60,238 nucleotides of DNA, taken from positions 1 through 60,238 of the forward strand of contig JACPLA010000085.1 of assembly GCA_016186715.1 (NCBI GenBank), read 5' to 3'. Below are positions 7,662-15,530 of the stretch, piece after piece; the first letter of the stretch is position 1; each line of letters begins with the position of its first letter. Made by a program: the position numbers and the translations under genes. The stretch is from Ignavibacteriales bacterium (GTDB lineage Bacteria; Bacteroidota; Ignavibacteria; UBA10030). The notes beneath the pieces were generated by a model that was not told where the DNA came from, searched no databases, and worked only from the letters and a program-made list of their open reading frames with translations.

Positions 7662-8572
7662 GTCTCCTTGTTGTCGGTTCGGTGGCTTTGGATTCAGTGG
7701 AAACGCCTTTTGGAAAGGTCGCGGACGCTTTGGGTGGTTCTGCAGTGTATATCGGTGCCTCAGCCAGCTATTTTACAGCCCCCATTCGGATGGTTGCGGT
7801 CGTCGGTGGAGATTTTCCGAAAAAGCACATTGAATTCCTGGAAGATCGTACCATTGACCTCGACGGCCTGCAAGTTGTCCAGGAGGGCAGGACATTCCGA
7901 TGGGGCGGAAGATATCACTATGATCTGAATACCCGGGACTCTCTTTACACAGAGCTCAACGTGTTTGAAAAATTCAATCCTGCCATTCCGGACGGATATC
8001 GGAAATCGGCGTACGTGTGTCTCGGGAATATTCATCCGTCGCTGCAACGAAGGGTTCTTGAACAAATCGCCAAGCCGCGGCTGGTGATTGGCGACACGAT
8101 GAACTACTGGATCGAAAACACGAAAGAGGATTTGAAGAAAACCCTGAAGGTGATGGACGTTCTCGTCGTAAATGATTCAGAGGCGCGCCTTCTCACTCAG
8201 GAGCCGAATCTTATCAAGGCAGCGAAGCAGATCATCGCGATGGGACCCAAAATTGTCATTATCAAGAAGGGGGAGCACGGCGCGCTCCTGGTGACAGACG
8301 ATACGATCTTTTCTGCGCCGGCTTATCCTCTTGAAACGATCTACGATCCGACCGGGGCGGGCGATTCTTTTGCCGGAGGTTTTGCCGGATGGCTTGCGAA
8401 AACCGACGATCTTTCGCCGGCGAACCTGAAGAGGGCAGTCATTTATGGAAGCACGCTTGCGTCCTTCTGCGTGGAGCGATTCGGCGTCGAACGGCTCCGG
8501 GACCTCACCTATCTCGAGATCAAGGACCGCTACCGCTCGTTCATGGAGCTGGTTCGTTTTGATGAGGGATGA
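7658..8572 (+). CDS. PfkB-family sugar/nucleoside kinase
   Basis: This is a ribokinase-fold carbohydrate kinase of ~304 residues. It begins 'LSLLVVGSVALDSVETPFGK', has 'ALGGSAVYIGASASYF' near the N-terminus, and carries the C-terminal PfkB signature 'YDPTGAGDSFAGGFAGWLA' with the catalytic Asp and anion-hole Gly residues. 'INDxE' is seen as 'VVNDSEARLL'. The start is TTG 7658, overlapping the NUDIX stop by 4 nt; longer upstream starts would lie inside the NUDIX frame. The stop overlaps mtnA. Coupling to mtnA suggests a role in purine or methylthioribose salvage, but the substrate is not determined. Confidence 0.88.
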   Translation: MSLLVVGSVALDSVETPFGKVADALGGSAVYIGASASYFTAPIRMVAVVGGDFPKKHIEFLEDRTIDLDGLQVVQEGRTFRWGGRYHYDLNTRDSLYTELNVFEKFNPAIPDGYRKSAYVCLGNIHPSLQRRVLEQIAKPRLVIGDTMNYWIENTKEDLKKTLKVMDVLVVNDSEARLLTQEPNLIKAAKQIIAMGPKIVIIKKGEHGALLVTDDTIFSAPAYPLETIYDPTGAGDSFAGGFAGWLAKTDDLSPANLKRAVIYGSTLASFCVERFGVERLRDLTYLEIKDRYRSFMELVRFDEG

Positions 8573-9639
8573 TGGCGATGCAGGTGATTCAATGGAACAA
8601 AGGGAAGCTCCGGTTTTTGGATCAGACCATGTTGCCGGAAGCCGAGGTCTATAGAGAAACCGACGATCCCCGCACCGTCGCTGATGCCATACGATCATTG
8701 GCCATTCGCGGCGCACCCCTGATCGGCATCGCTGCGGCGTATGGAGTGGTCCTGGCCGCACGACGATTGACCGAAGCTGACCGCGCATCTCTCCAGTCTC
8801 ATGTCTTAAAAGCGATCACGTTGTTTGCATCCACTCGCCCCACTGCAGTCAACCTCTTCCAGGCGCTCGAGCGGATGAAAAAAACTGCCGAAGTGCATCG
8901 GCACAACGCCGTTGAAGAGCTGCAAAATGCTCTTGAGGCTGAGGCGCTGGCGATCCATGAAGAGGACAGGCGAATGTGCGAAAGGATCGGGGTCCATGGA
9001 GCTCAGATACTTCCGAACGCGGCGATGGCTCTGACGCATTGTAATACCGGAATGCTTGCCACCGGAGGAAGAGGTACGGCACTCGCTGTACTCCAGACCG
9101 CCTGGGAACAAGGAAAGCTCAAGTCCGTCTATATTGGGGAGACTCGTCCGCTCTTCCAGGGTGCCCGCCTGACGGCGTGGGAGATGCAAAAGCTGCAAAT
9201 CCCGGCAACATTGATCACAGATTCCACGGCCGGATTCCTCATGCAGCAGGGACGGATTAATGTGGTGGTTGTCGGGGCCGATCGGATCGCGTCGAACGGA
9301 GATGCGGCGAATAAAATTGGTACCTATTCGCTGGCCGTGTTGGCCAGGCACCATGAGATACCTTTCTATGTCGCGGCCCCATCCACAACAGTGGATTTCG
9401 AGATACCCAACGGCAAGGCGATAGAGATCGAACAGCGCAGTTCCGCGGAGGTGAAGGAGGTGAGGGGAGTCCATGTTGCTCCGCCGACGACGGAGGTCTA
9501 TTCACCGGCGTTCGATGTTACACCCCATGAGCTCATCACAGGATTGATAACGGAAGCGGGGGTCTTGCAACCGCCGTATGGGGTAAGCCTTTGCGGACTG
9601 AAACAGTCGCGTCATCCGATGACAAAGGTGACAGCATGA
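8569..9639 (+). CDS. mtnA: S-methyl-5-thioribose-1-phosphate isomerase
   Basis: It converts methylthioribose-1-phosphate to methylthioribulose-1-phosphate in methionine salvage. Family motifs are 'IRGAPLIGIAAAYG', 'THCNTGMLATGGRGTALAV' and 'VVVGADRIASNGDAANKIG'. The catalytic Cys (about C158) and Asp (about D238) sit where B. subtilis MtnA has C160 and D240. Length (356 aa) is normal. The start forms ATGA with the kinase stop. ATG 8578, 9 nt after GAGGG, is an equally good start that removes three residues. Its presence implies that methylthioadenosine is cleaved phosphorolytically (MtnP) rather than only by MTAN, which bears on the menaquinone locus downstream. Confidence 0.95.
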   Translation: MMAMQVIQWNKGKLRFLDQTMLPEAEVYRETDDPRTVADAIRSLAIRGAPLIGIAAAYGVVLAARRLTEADRASLQSHVLKAITLFASTRPTAVNLFQALERMKKTAEVHRHNAVEELQNALEAEALAIHEEDRRMCERIGVHGAQILPNAAMALTHCNTGMLATGGRGTALAVLQTAWEQGKLKSVYIGETRPLFQGARLTAWEMQKLQIPATLITDSTAGFLMQQGRINVVVVGADRIASNGDAANKIGTYSLAVLARHHEIPFYVAAPSTTVDFEIPNGKAIEIEQRSSAEVKEVRGVHVAPPTTEVYSPAFDVTPHELITGLITEAGVLQPPYGVSLCGLKQSRHPMTKVTA

Positions 9640-10472
9640 TTGTGAAGACGGACGCTGTTGTTCTCAAGTCGATGCGATTCCGGGACACGAGCAAGATTGT
9701 TACCTTTTATACACGCCGTTACGGAAAACTCTCGGCGATTGCCAAAGGGGCGCGGACCCCGAAGAGCAAGTTCGGCGCCGCGCTGGAGCCTATGACGGGA
9801 GTTTCGCTTGTTCTTTATAAGAAAGAGCAGCGTGAGCTCCAATTGGTCTCTCAATGCGATATCATCAAGCCCTACAAGAAAATTCATGCCGAAATGAACC
9901 GGATGGCCGCGGCACTGTCGGTCCTCGAATTGCTTCATCAGCTGACCCATGACGAAGAAGAACACCCTGCGCTCTTTCTTCTTCTGGAGCAGACATTGGA
10001 TGCGTTGGAAACTGCGCCAAGGAACCACGGAAACTATTTGTATGCTTTTGAACTGAGATTGTCCGCACTGTTTGGTTTTTCCCCGGTTCTCGGTGCCTGC
10101 GTTCGCTGCGGATCGCGGCAGGTGTACGATGGTCCCTTGAGCATGATCACGTTCCAGTTGGACAAGGGCGGATTGGTGTGCGGCACGTGCGGCCAACCGG
10201 CGGGTGGAGTCCTCCAAAGTCTTGCAGTCCGACGGCAAGAACACTCTCGTCGGACGGAGTGGAATCGTCCTTCGCTTCTGCTCCTCCGGAAGCAGACGGC
10301 GCGAATTATGGAGCGTTTGTTTACGGCTGATTTTGAAAGTCTGGGAGGCCTGGAGTTCTCCAAAGAAGTAGGGAACGAATTGGATGAAACTTTGCGTTCT
10401 TATTTGCAGTATCATTTTGAGGACCTGAGGCCTCTTCGTTCGACCCGGGTCTTTCGTTCAATGGCAACGTGA
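9636..10472 (+). CDS. recO: DNA repair protein RecO
   Basis: RecO acts with RecF/RecR to load RecA on SSB-coated single-stranded gaps. The N-terminal OB-fold is visible as 'MIVKTDAVVLKSMRFRDTSKI' and 'GKLSAIAKGARTPKSKFGAA'. A helical region follows ('LSVLELLHQLTHDEEEHPAL'), then a zinc-binding module with two CxxC pairs ('CVRCGS' and 'CGTCGQ'). At 278 residues it is a little longer than average. ATG 9636 overlaps the mtnA stop as ATGA, and the open frame upstream of it is mtnA sequence in another frame. Confidence 0.93.
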   Translation: MIVKTDAVVLKSMRFRDTSKIVTFYTRRYGKLSAIAKGARTPKSKFGAALEPMTGVSLVLYKKEQRELQLVSQCDIIKPYKKIHAEMNRMAAALSVLELLHQLTHDEEEHPALFLLLEQTLDALETAPRNHGNYLYAFELRLSALFGFSPVLGACVRCGSRQVYDGPLSMITFQLDKGGLVCGTCGQPAGGVLQSLAVRRQEHSRRTEWNRPSLLLLRKQTARIMERLFTADFESLGGLEFSKEVGNELDETLRSYLQYHFEDLRPLRSTRVFRSMAT

Positions 10473-10507
10473 GCTACGCGTTCAGAGGAGTAAGGAGGAA
10501 TAGCAGT

Positions 10508-12058
10508 ATGTCGACAAAATCGATTATCACCGCCGTGTTACTCATCGGTCTCGGAATTGTCTTTGGAGTCGTCCTGGTCTCAAGCTTCAAAGGAGTCGAC
10601 GTGACTCTTGCCCAGGATCCTGTTCAGATCGGCTCTCAGGCCAAGCCGCCAAAAGTGAATCCGATGTTGCAGGCGCTCAACGAGGCGTATCACACGGTGG
10701 CTCGAGACGTAACGCCGTCGGTCGTCTATCTCACGGTCAAATCGAGTGGATCAAAAGGCGAAGAAAGCGGGAGTGATCGGTTTTTTCATTTCTTCGGTCC
10801 GGAATTCCGGTTCGAAATCCCCCGCCGTCCTGAGATCGGGGCGGGGTCGGGAGTCATTTTGACGTCCAGCGGGTACATTCTCACCAACAACCACGTTGTT
10901 GAAAACGCCGACAAGGACGGGATTCGCGTCCGGTTGTCCGATAGCCGGGAATACTCGGCGAAGTTGATCGGAACCGACCGGTACACGGATCTCGCCGTGG
11001 TCAAAATCGATGCCGACAATCTTCCCGTACCGCGGCTGGGAAATTCCGACGAGGTCGAAGTGGGGCATATCGTTTTTGCCGTGGGGAATCCGCTGGGACT
11101 CACCTCAACGATGACCCAGGGAATTGTCAGCGCACTGGGCCGGCAAATCGGGATTATCGATGATCAGCGAACGGGGTATGGCATCGAAAACTTCATCCAG
11201 ACCGACGCCGCAGTGAATCCGGGGAACAGCGGAGGTCCCCTCATTGATATCAGCGGAGCGGTTGTTGGAATCAATACCGCGATTGCCACGACAAACCAGC
11301 GTTATCAGGGGTACAGTTTCGCCATACCGGTCAATCTTGCGAAAAAAGTTGCGGGCGATATCATCCGGTTCGGGGACGTACGGCGAGGGTATATCGGGGT
11401 TCAAATTCAGACCGTGGATGCTGTGACCGCAAAAGCCCAGGGCTTGGACAAAGCCAGGGGCGTTATTATTCAATCGGTGAACGCCGGTAGCGCAGGTGAG
11501 GAGGCCGGATTGAAGCCCCTTGATATCATTCTGAGCGTTGACGGTCAGGAAGTTAATACGTCCCAACAGCTCCAAACGGTCGTTGCCGGCAAGGACCCGG
11601 GGCAGACAATTATCCTCAAAGTATTCAGAGACAAGAAGTTGATCGAAAAGACGGTGATTCTAAAGGTGCGGGAAGAAGAGCGGGATCTGGCGGCAACGGA
11701 CACAAGAAGAGGCCGGCGGGATGAAGCTGAGACAGCAAAATCAGCCGCCATTACTGTTGAAGAGCTTGGCCTGACCGTCAAGGCAATCGACACAAGAACA
11801 AAAAAGGATCTTGGAGTTGACCAGGGAGTGATGGTCGAAAAAGTTGAACCCTTCAGCCCTGCCGGTCAGAGAAACATCACTCCAGGTGACGTGATCCTGA
11901 GTGTCGGGAATCAGGAGATCAACAGTCCCGATGAATTCAAGGAAAGCATAGGAAGAATGAAAGCCGGCGATGCGGTCATGCTTCGGATCAAGGGAGAAAA
12001 CCAGCGAGTGAACTACGTCGCCATCCAAATCCCCGAGAAGAAGGCCGAAGCAAAGTAA
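10508..12058 (+). CDS. htrA: Periplasmic HtrA/DegP-family serine protease with two PDZ domains
   Basis: This envelope quality-control protease has an N-terminal signal/anchor segment (residues ~6-28). The trypsin-like domain has an intact triad: H129 in 'TNNHVVENA', D161 in 'YTDLAVVKI' and S241 in 'GNSGGPL'. Two PDZ domains follow, at ~300-390 ('GYIGVQIQTV') and ~425-510 ('GVMVEKVEPFSPAGQRNITP'). Length (516 aa) is typical. ATG 10508 has a strong AAGGAGGA 8 nt upstream and lies 35 bp after recO. A hairpin (12087-12108) follows the stop. Confidence 0.96.
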   Translation: MSTKSIITAVLLIGLGIVFGVVLVSSFKGVDVTLAQDPVQIGSQAKPPKVNPMLQALNEAYHTVARDVTPSVVYLTVKSSGSKGEESGSDRFFHFFGPEFRFEIPRRPEIGAGSGVILTSSGYILTNNHVVENADKDGIRVRLSDSREYSAKLIGTDRYTDLAVVKIDADNLPVPRLGNSDEVEVGHIVFAVGNPLGLTSTMTQGIVSALGRQIGIIDDQRTGYGIENFIQTDAAVNPGNSGGPLIDISGAVVGINTAIATTNQRYQGYSFAIPVNLAKKVAGDIIRFGDVRRGYIGVQIQTVDAVTAKAQGLDKARGVIIQSVNAGSAGEEAGLKPLDIILSVDGQEVNTSQQLQTVVAGKDPGQTIILKVFRDKKLIEKTVILKVREEERDLAATDTRRGRRDEAETAKSAAITVEELGLTVKAIDTRTKKDLGVDQGVMVEKVEPFSPAGQRNITPGDVILSVGNQEINSPDEFKESIGRMKAGDAVMLRIKGENQRVNYVAIQIPEKKAEAK

Positions 12059-12086
12059 CCCAAAGTCGTGGTGAGAGCTGATTCGG

Positions 12087-12108
12087 AACGCAGGGAGTCC
12101 CCTGCGTT
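12087..12108 (+). terminator. Hairpin after htrA, possible terminator
   Basis: AACGCAGGG (12087-12095) pairs perfectly with CCCTGCGTT (12100-12108) around loop AGTC. No T-run follows, so termination would be weak or factor-assisted. Confidence 0.45.
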
Positions 12109-12213
12109 CTGTGCTTTCAGAAGGTCCTTCTGGTGTAGTGCGTCCAATGGTTCTTTTCGTTTGGGTATTCTATCACGCGTATGAAATTCCAAGTTATTTG
12201 TACTCTTCCTTTT

Positions 12214-12283
12214 CTCTGTGTCCCTCTGTGTAAGGCTTTTACACAAGGAAAAACATCACACAGAGTTCCACAGAGGTTTTTTT
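12214..12283. repeat. Long inverted repeat of the CACAGAG type followed by a T-run
   Basis: Arms 12214-12231 and 12258-12275 are 18 nt each and complementary at 15 positions (CTCTGTG... and ...CACAGAG). Seven T residues follow at 12277-12283, so on the plus strand this could also work as a terminator. The rest of the 351-bp gap 12059-12409 holds only the htrA hairpin and the aroC promoter; I see no gene in it. The motif family recurs at 45.95-46.2 kb. Confidence 0.7.
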
Positions 12284-12354
12284 CTCTGGATTCTTACTCA
12301 AATGTCAAGAGATTCATGACGCACTACACTAGAATGGGCCGTTTCGAGAAGAGC

Positions 12355-12383
12355 TTGAAAATCCGTTAAATTTTCGCTATTAC
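12355..12383 (+). promoter_or_regulatory. Predicted promoter of aroC
   Basis: TTGAAA (12355-12360) and TATTAC (12378-12383) are separated by 17 bp and end 26 bp before the aroC start. Confidence 0.6.
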
Positions 12384-12409
12384 CACTTGTCATCTGGAAA
12401 GGCATTTCA

Positions 12410-13585
12410 GTGATTCGTTATCTAACCGCCGGTGAATCTCACGGCCAGGCCCTGGTCGGGATTGTCGAGGGACTTCCCGCGGGAATACGGATTTCCTCCG
12501 ATTACATCAATCATCAACTGCGTCGCCGTCAGGCCGGTTACGGGCGCGGGGGAAGAATGAGGATCGAGTCAGACGCGGTGGAAATCCTTTCCGGAATTCG
12601 ATTTGGCAAGACTCTGGGATCCCCCATTGCCCTGGTGATACGGAATAAAGACTGGGTGAACTGGACCGACGCCATGGCTGTGGAAGCAGACGGGAAGGGT
12701 GTCAAAAAGGTAACAGTTCCACGCCCCGGTCACGCAGATTACGCGGGAGCCCGCAAATTTGCGTTTGATGATCTTCGTAACGCGATCGAAAGGTCAAGCG
12801 CCCGGGAGACCGCGATGCGGGTTGCCTGTTCCACGATGGTACGAAAGTTTCTCGAAGACGTGGGGATCTTCATCGGCAGTCATGTATTGGCAATCGGAAG
12901 TGTGGAAGTCGGTAATCGGGCGAAGATCGATGCGTTGATCCGGAAGAAAATCAAATCATCGTGTGGGGCGTATAAGGTGACCGAAGAGGCGGATCGGTCG
13001 GAAGTACGGTTTCTGGACTGGTCGGCGGCACAGAAAGCAATGCAGGAAATACGGAAGGCAAAAAAAGCGGGTGATACGCTCGGAGGAATTTTCGAAGTGA
13101 TGGTGACAGGAGTCCCGCTTGGACTTGGAAACTATGTGCATTGGGACCGAAAACTCGACGGACAACTGGCGCAGGCCGTTATGTCCATTCATGCCGTGAA
13201 GGGGGTGGAGATTGGGGAGGGGTTTTCCAATGCGCGGAAACCCGGTTCGGAGGTCCACGACGCGTTTGGGATCAAAGGGGGATCGATTATACGGAAGACA
13301 AATCGCGCCGGCGGGCTCGAGGGAGGTGTAACGAATGGGGAAATGATCGTTGTGCGGGGCGCCATGAAGCCGATCTCAACCCTTGCCAGACCGTTGAAGT
13401 CGGTCGATCTTTCCACAATGAAAAGCGTCGATGCGCGCTATGAGCGATCGGATGTCTGTGCGGTTCCTGCATGCTCGGTCATCGCCGAGGCCGTGATCGC
13501 CCCCGTCCTCGCGAATGCGTTTCTCGAGAAATTCGGCGGTGATTCCATGAAGGAGGTGAAAACTCGGTACCGAAAAATTTTCTAA
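12410..13585 (+). CDS. aroC: Chorismate synthase
   Basis: It catalyses the FMNH2-dependent conversion of EPSP to chorismate, the last shikimate-pathway step. Chorismate is also the entry substrate of the futalosine pathway encoded at 42-48 kb. Signature motifs are 'LTAGESHGQALVGIVEG', 'RRRQAGYGRGGRM', 'RPGHADYAGARKF' and 'RSSARETAMRVAC'. At 391 residues it matches the longer (Gram-positive/Bacteroidota) size class. The start is GTG 12410; no upstream alternative extends the family alignment. Confidence 0.96.
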   Translation: MIRYLTAGESHGQALVGIVEGLPAGIRISSDYINHQLRRRQAGYGRGGRMRIESDAVEILSGIRFGKTLGSPIALVIRNKDWVNWTDAMAVEADGKGVKKVTVPRPGHADYAGARKFAFDDLRNAIERSSARETAMRVACSTMVRKFLEDVGIFIGSHVLAIGSVEVGNRAKIDALIRKKIKSSCGAYKVTEEADRSEVRFLDWSAAQKAMQEIRKAKKAGDTLGGIFEVMVTGVPLGLGNYVHWDRKLDGQLAQAVMSIHAVKGVEIGEGFSNARKPGSEVHDAFGIKGGSIIRKTNRAGGLEGGVTNGEMIVVRGAMKPISTLARPLKSVDLSTMKSVDARYERSDVCAVPACSVIAEAVIAPVLANAFLEKFGGDSMKEVKTRYRKIF

Positions 13586-13666
13586 GGTGATCCTCCCGGT
13601 GAGGCAAGACGTCATAAAGTGTGTTTTCTGTTCATTTTCTGAGACTCCTTCAACCGTCTCTGGTTC

Positions 13667-13695
13667 TTGACTCTCGCCAGGCTTTATGCTATATT
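13667..13695 (+). promoter_or_regulatory. Predicted promoter upstream of the HNH gene
   Basis: TTGACT (13667-13672) and TATATT (13690-13695) have 17-bp spacing, close to the sigma-70 optimum. The predicted start near 13702 leaves a ~150-nt leader before the HNH gene. Confidence 0.75.
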
Positions 13696-13701
13696 TTTCA
13701 G

Positions 13702-13853
13702 CAAGTAAGACGAAAGCTTTCAAGGAACCTTTCATTCAAATGGGCATATCTGCCTACAGGTGAGGAGGTGTTTGAGACTTCAGCGCAGCGATTCACGGTG
13801 CAGGGTCGAACGGGAAGTCTGGCGCAGGCGCACAGTTCGGAATAAACCGAAAG
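13702..13853 (+). promoter_or_regulatory. Possible structured 5' leader of the HNH gene
   Basis: Three hairpins can be drawn. GGGCA/TGCCT (13742-13755) has loop TATC. AGACTTC (13775-13781) pairs with GAAGTCT (13814-13820). TTCGG/CCGAA (13836-13851) lies directly before the start codon and would hide the ribosome binding region. No known riboswitch consensus is recognised. Short frames through the leader look like chance. Confidence 0.35.
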
Positions 13854-14345
13854 GTGCTTGTTTTAAACCAGAACTACGAGCCACTCAGCGTTTGCAATGT
13901 CAAGAAAGCGGTTGTCCTCCTCTATCTTGGTAAAGCTGAATTGATTGCCGCTCTTGACGGCAGGCACTTGCACTCCGTCTCGATGACGATGCCGTTCCCG
14001 AGCATCGTTCGCCTTTCTGTCTACGTCCGTGTCCCTTTCAAAAAAATCGTTTTGTCCCGGAAGAACATCCTTCGGCGCGATAGTCATCGATGTCAGTACT
14101 GCGGCCGATCCGATGTGCCTCTGACGGTCGATCACGTGGTTCCCAAGGCCCGGGGGGGTGAAGACGCCTGGGAAAATCTTGTGTGCGCCTGCGTCCGGTG
14201 TAACAACAAGAAAGGAGACCGGACCCCTTCAGAAGCACAAATGCCGTTGGTACGGAGACCGATCCGGCCAAACCACGTCATGTTTATCCGGGACTTCGTC
14301 GGCTCCGTAGACGACCGGTGGAAACCGTATCTCTTCATGAACTAG
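13854..14345 (+). CDS. HNH endonuclease
   Basis: This 163-residue protein belongs to the common bacterial HNH family that starts '(NRK)VLVLNQNYEPLSVCNVKKA'. The N-terminal ~75 residues are the characteristic lead module. The HNH core follows, with zinc ligands 'CQYCGR' and 'CVRCNN' around 'LTVDHVVPKARGG' and 'NLVCAC', giving the His-Asn-His metal site. Function is probably DNA cleavage of unknown purpose; these genes are widespread single-copy chromosomal genes rather than mobile nucleases. GTG 13854 is the first standard start, yet relatives usually begin a few residues earlier, and the in-frame codons before it read Ile-Asn-Arg-Lys from ATA 13842. Confidence 0.88.
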   Translation: MLVLNQNYEPLSVCNVKKAVVLLYLGKAELIAALDGRHLHSVSMTMPFPSIVRLSVYVRVPFKKIVLSRKNILRRDSHRCQYCGRSDVPLTVDHVVPKARGGEDAWENLVCACVRCNNKKGDRTPSEAQMPLVRRPIRPNHVMFIRDFVGSVDDRWKPYLFMN

Positions 14346-14376
14346 AGCCGACAACGGGCAGGAGTTCCCAAACGAT

Positions 14377-15360
14377 TTGACGAACAAGAAGAAGGTCATC
14401 CTGAGCGGCATGCGCCCGAGCGGAAAGCTACACCTGGGGCATCTTGTAGGAGCGCTGGAGAATTGGGTGGCGCTGCAGGATGAGTTTCAAAACTATCACC
14501 TCATCGCCGACTACCACGCCCTGACGACGAATCCGGATACATCAGAGATTGAACAGAATTCTCTCGACATGCTTATCGACTGGCTGTCGGCAGGAATCGA
14601 TCCGAAAAAAAGTCCTGTCTTCCGACAGTCGAAGGTGAAAGAACATGCCGAACTCCATCTGATCTTTTCCATGCTGGTGACGACAGCGCGGCTTGAACGA
14701 AATCCCACGTTGAAAGAACAGGTGAGGGACCTTGAGATCGAGACGGTTGCTTACGGTCATCTCGGATATCCCGTTCTTCAGGCGGCCGATATTCTCCTTT
14801 ACAAGGGCGACGTCGTGCCGGTCGGCGAAGACCAGCTCCCGCACATCGAGATTACTAGAGAGATTGCACGAAGATTCAACCAACAATACCGGCCTGTTTT
14901 TCCGGCGCCTGAGGGAAAACTCACCAGGTTCGCACGGCTGCCGGGGCTTGACGGCCGAAGGATGAGCAAATCGGTCGGAAACACAATTCTGTTGTCGGAT
15001 GATCCCACATCGATCGCGAAAAAAATGCGGACCGCTGTTACCGATCCGCAAAAAATCAGAAAGGGAGATCCGGGCCGGCCCGACATTTGTCTCGTGTTTG
15101 CCTATCATAACAAGTTCAACCAGGCAGAGGTCCCGCAGGTGCGGAAGGGGTGCGAAAGCGGTGCCCTTGGGTGTGTTGACTGCAAGCTGAACTGCGCGAA
15201 CCATATTGCCGAAGCGCTGGCCCCGATCAGGGAAAAAAGAAAGCATTATGAGTCGCAGAAGAAGGAAGTGCGTGAGATCCTGGAGGATGGCGAGCGGCGC
15301 GCGAGGGCCGTCGCACAGAAAACGATGGCCGAAGTGCATGACGCCATGGGAATCGGATGA
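14377..15360 (+). CDS. trpS: Tryptophanyl-tRNA synthetase
   Basis: This class Ic aminoacyl-tRNA synthetase charges tRNA-Trp. It has the HIGH-like motif 'SGKLHLGHLVGAL' and the KMSKS motif 'GRRMSKSVGN' (K198). Other family segments are 'GHLGYPVLQAADILLYKGD' and 'VPVGEDQLPHIEITREIAR'. Length (327 aa) is standard. The start is TTG 14377 with GGAG ~12 nt upstream. It lies 31 bp after the HNH gene. Confidence 0.96.
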   Translation: MTNKKKVILSGMRPSGKLHLGHLVGALENWVALQDEFQNYHLIADYHALTTNPDTSEIEQNSLDMLIDWLSAGIDPKKSPVFRQSKVKEHAELHLIFSMLVTTARLERNPTLKEQVRDLEIETVAYGHLGYPVLQAADILLYKGDVVPVGEDQLPHIEITREIARRFNQQYRPVFPAPEGKLTRFARLPGLDGRRMSKSVGNTILLSDDPTSIAKKMRTAVTDPQKIRKGDPGRPDICLVFAYHNKFNQAEVPQVRKGCESGALGCVDCKLNCANHIAEALAPIREKRKHYESQKKEVREILEDGERRARAVAQKTMAEVHDAMGIG

Positions 15361-15361
15361 G

Positions 15362-15396
15362 GACAATGGACAATGGGCAATGAACAATGTGCAATG
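15362..15396. repeat. Heptamer array, consensus nnCAATG
   Basis: Five consecutive 7-bp units read GACAATG, GACAATG, GGCAATG, AACAATG and TGCAATG. A sixth, degenerate unit follows. The array begins directly after the trpS stop. Confidence 0.85.
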
Positions 15397-15445
15397 AACA
15401 TTTGCATCTGAGGCCTGAGTGTTGAGAATCCTAAACCCGAAACCC

Positions 15446-15487
15446 GACACTCGACACTCGACACGTGACGCGTGACGAGTGATGTGT
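15446..15487. repeat. Second heptamer array, consensus GACnCnT/GAnnnGT
   Basis: Six consecutive 7-bp units read GACACTC, GACACTC, GACACGT, GACGCGT, GACGAGT and GATGTGT. Sequence and phase differ from the array at 15362-15396, but the period is the same. The rest of the gap 15361-15530 has no gene. Confidence 0.85.
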
Positions 15488-15530
15488 GACGGGGAAAGGG
15501 ACCTCGACACCAAACCGTAATTTGTAACTG

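Noticed and set aside
13621..13845. A 74-codon frame before the HNH gene
   Set aside because: It starts upstream of the predicted promoter, has no homology features, and spans the possible structured leader.
13854..14345. Mobile homing nuclease
   Set aside because: It belongs to the widespread stand-alone chromosomal HNH family, sits in normal gene context, and shows no intron or interrupted gene.
15362..15487. CRISPR-like array
   Set aside because: Units are 7 bp with no spacers and no cas genes are present; these are simple heptamer repeats.
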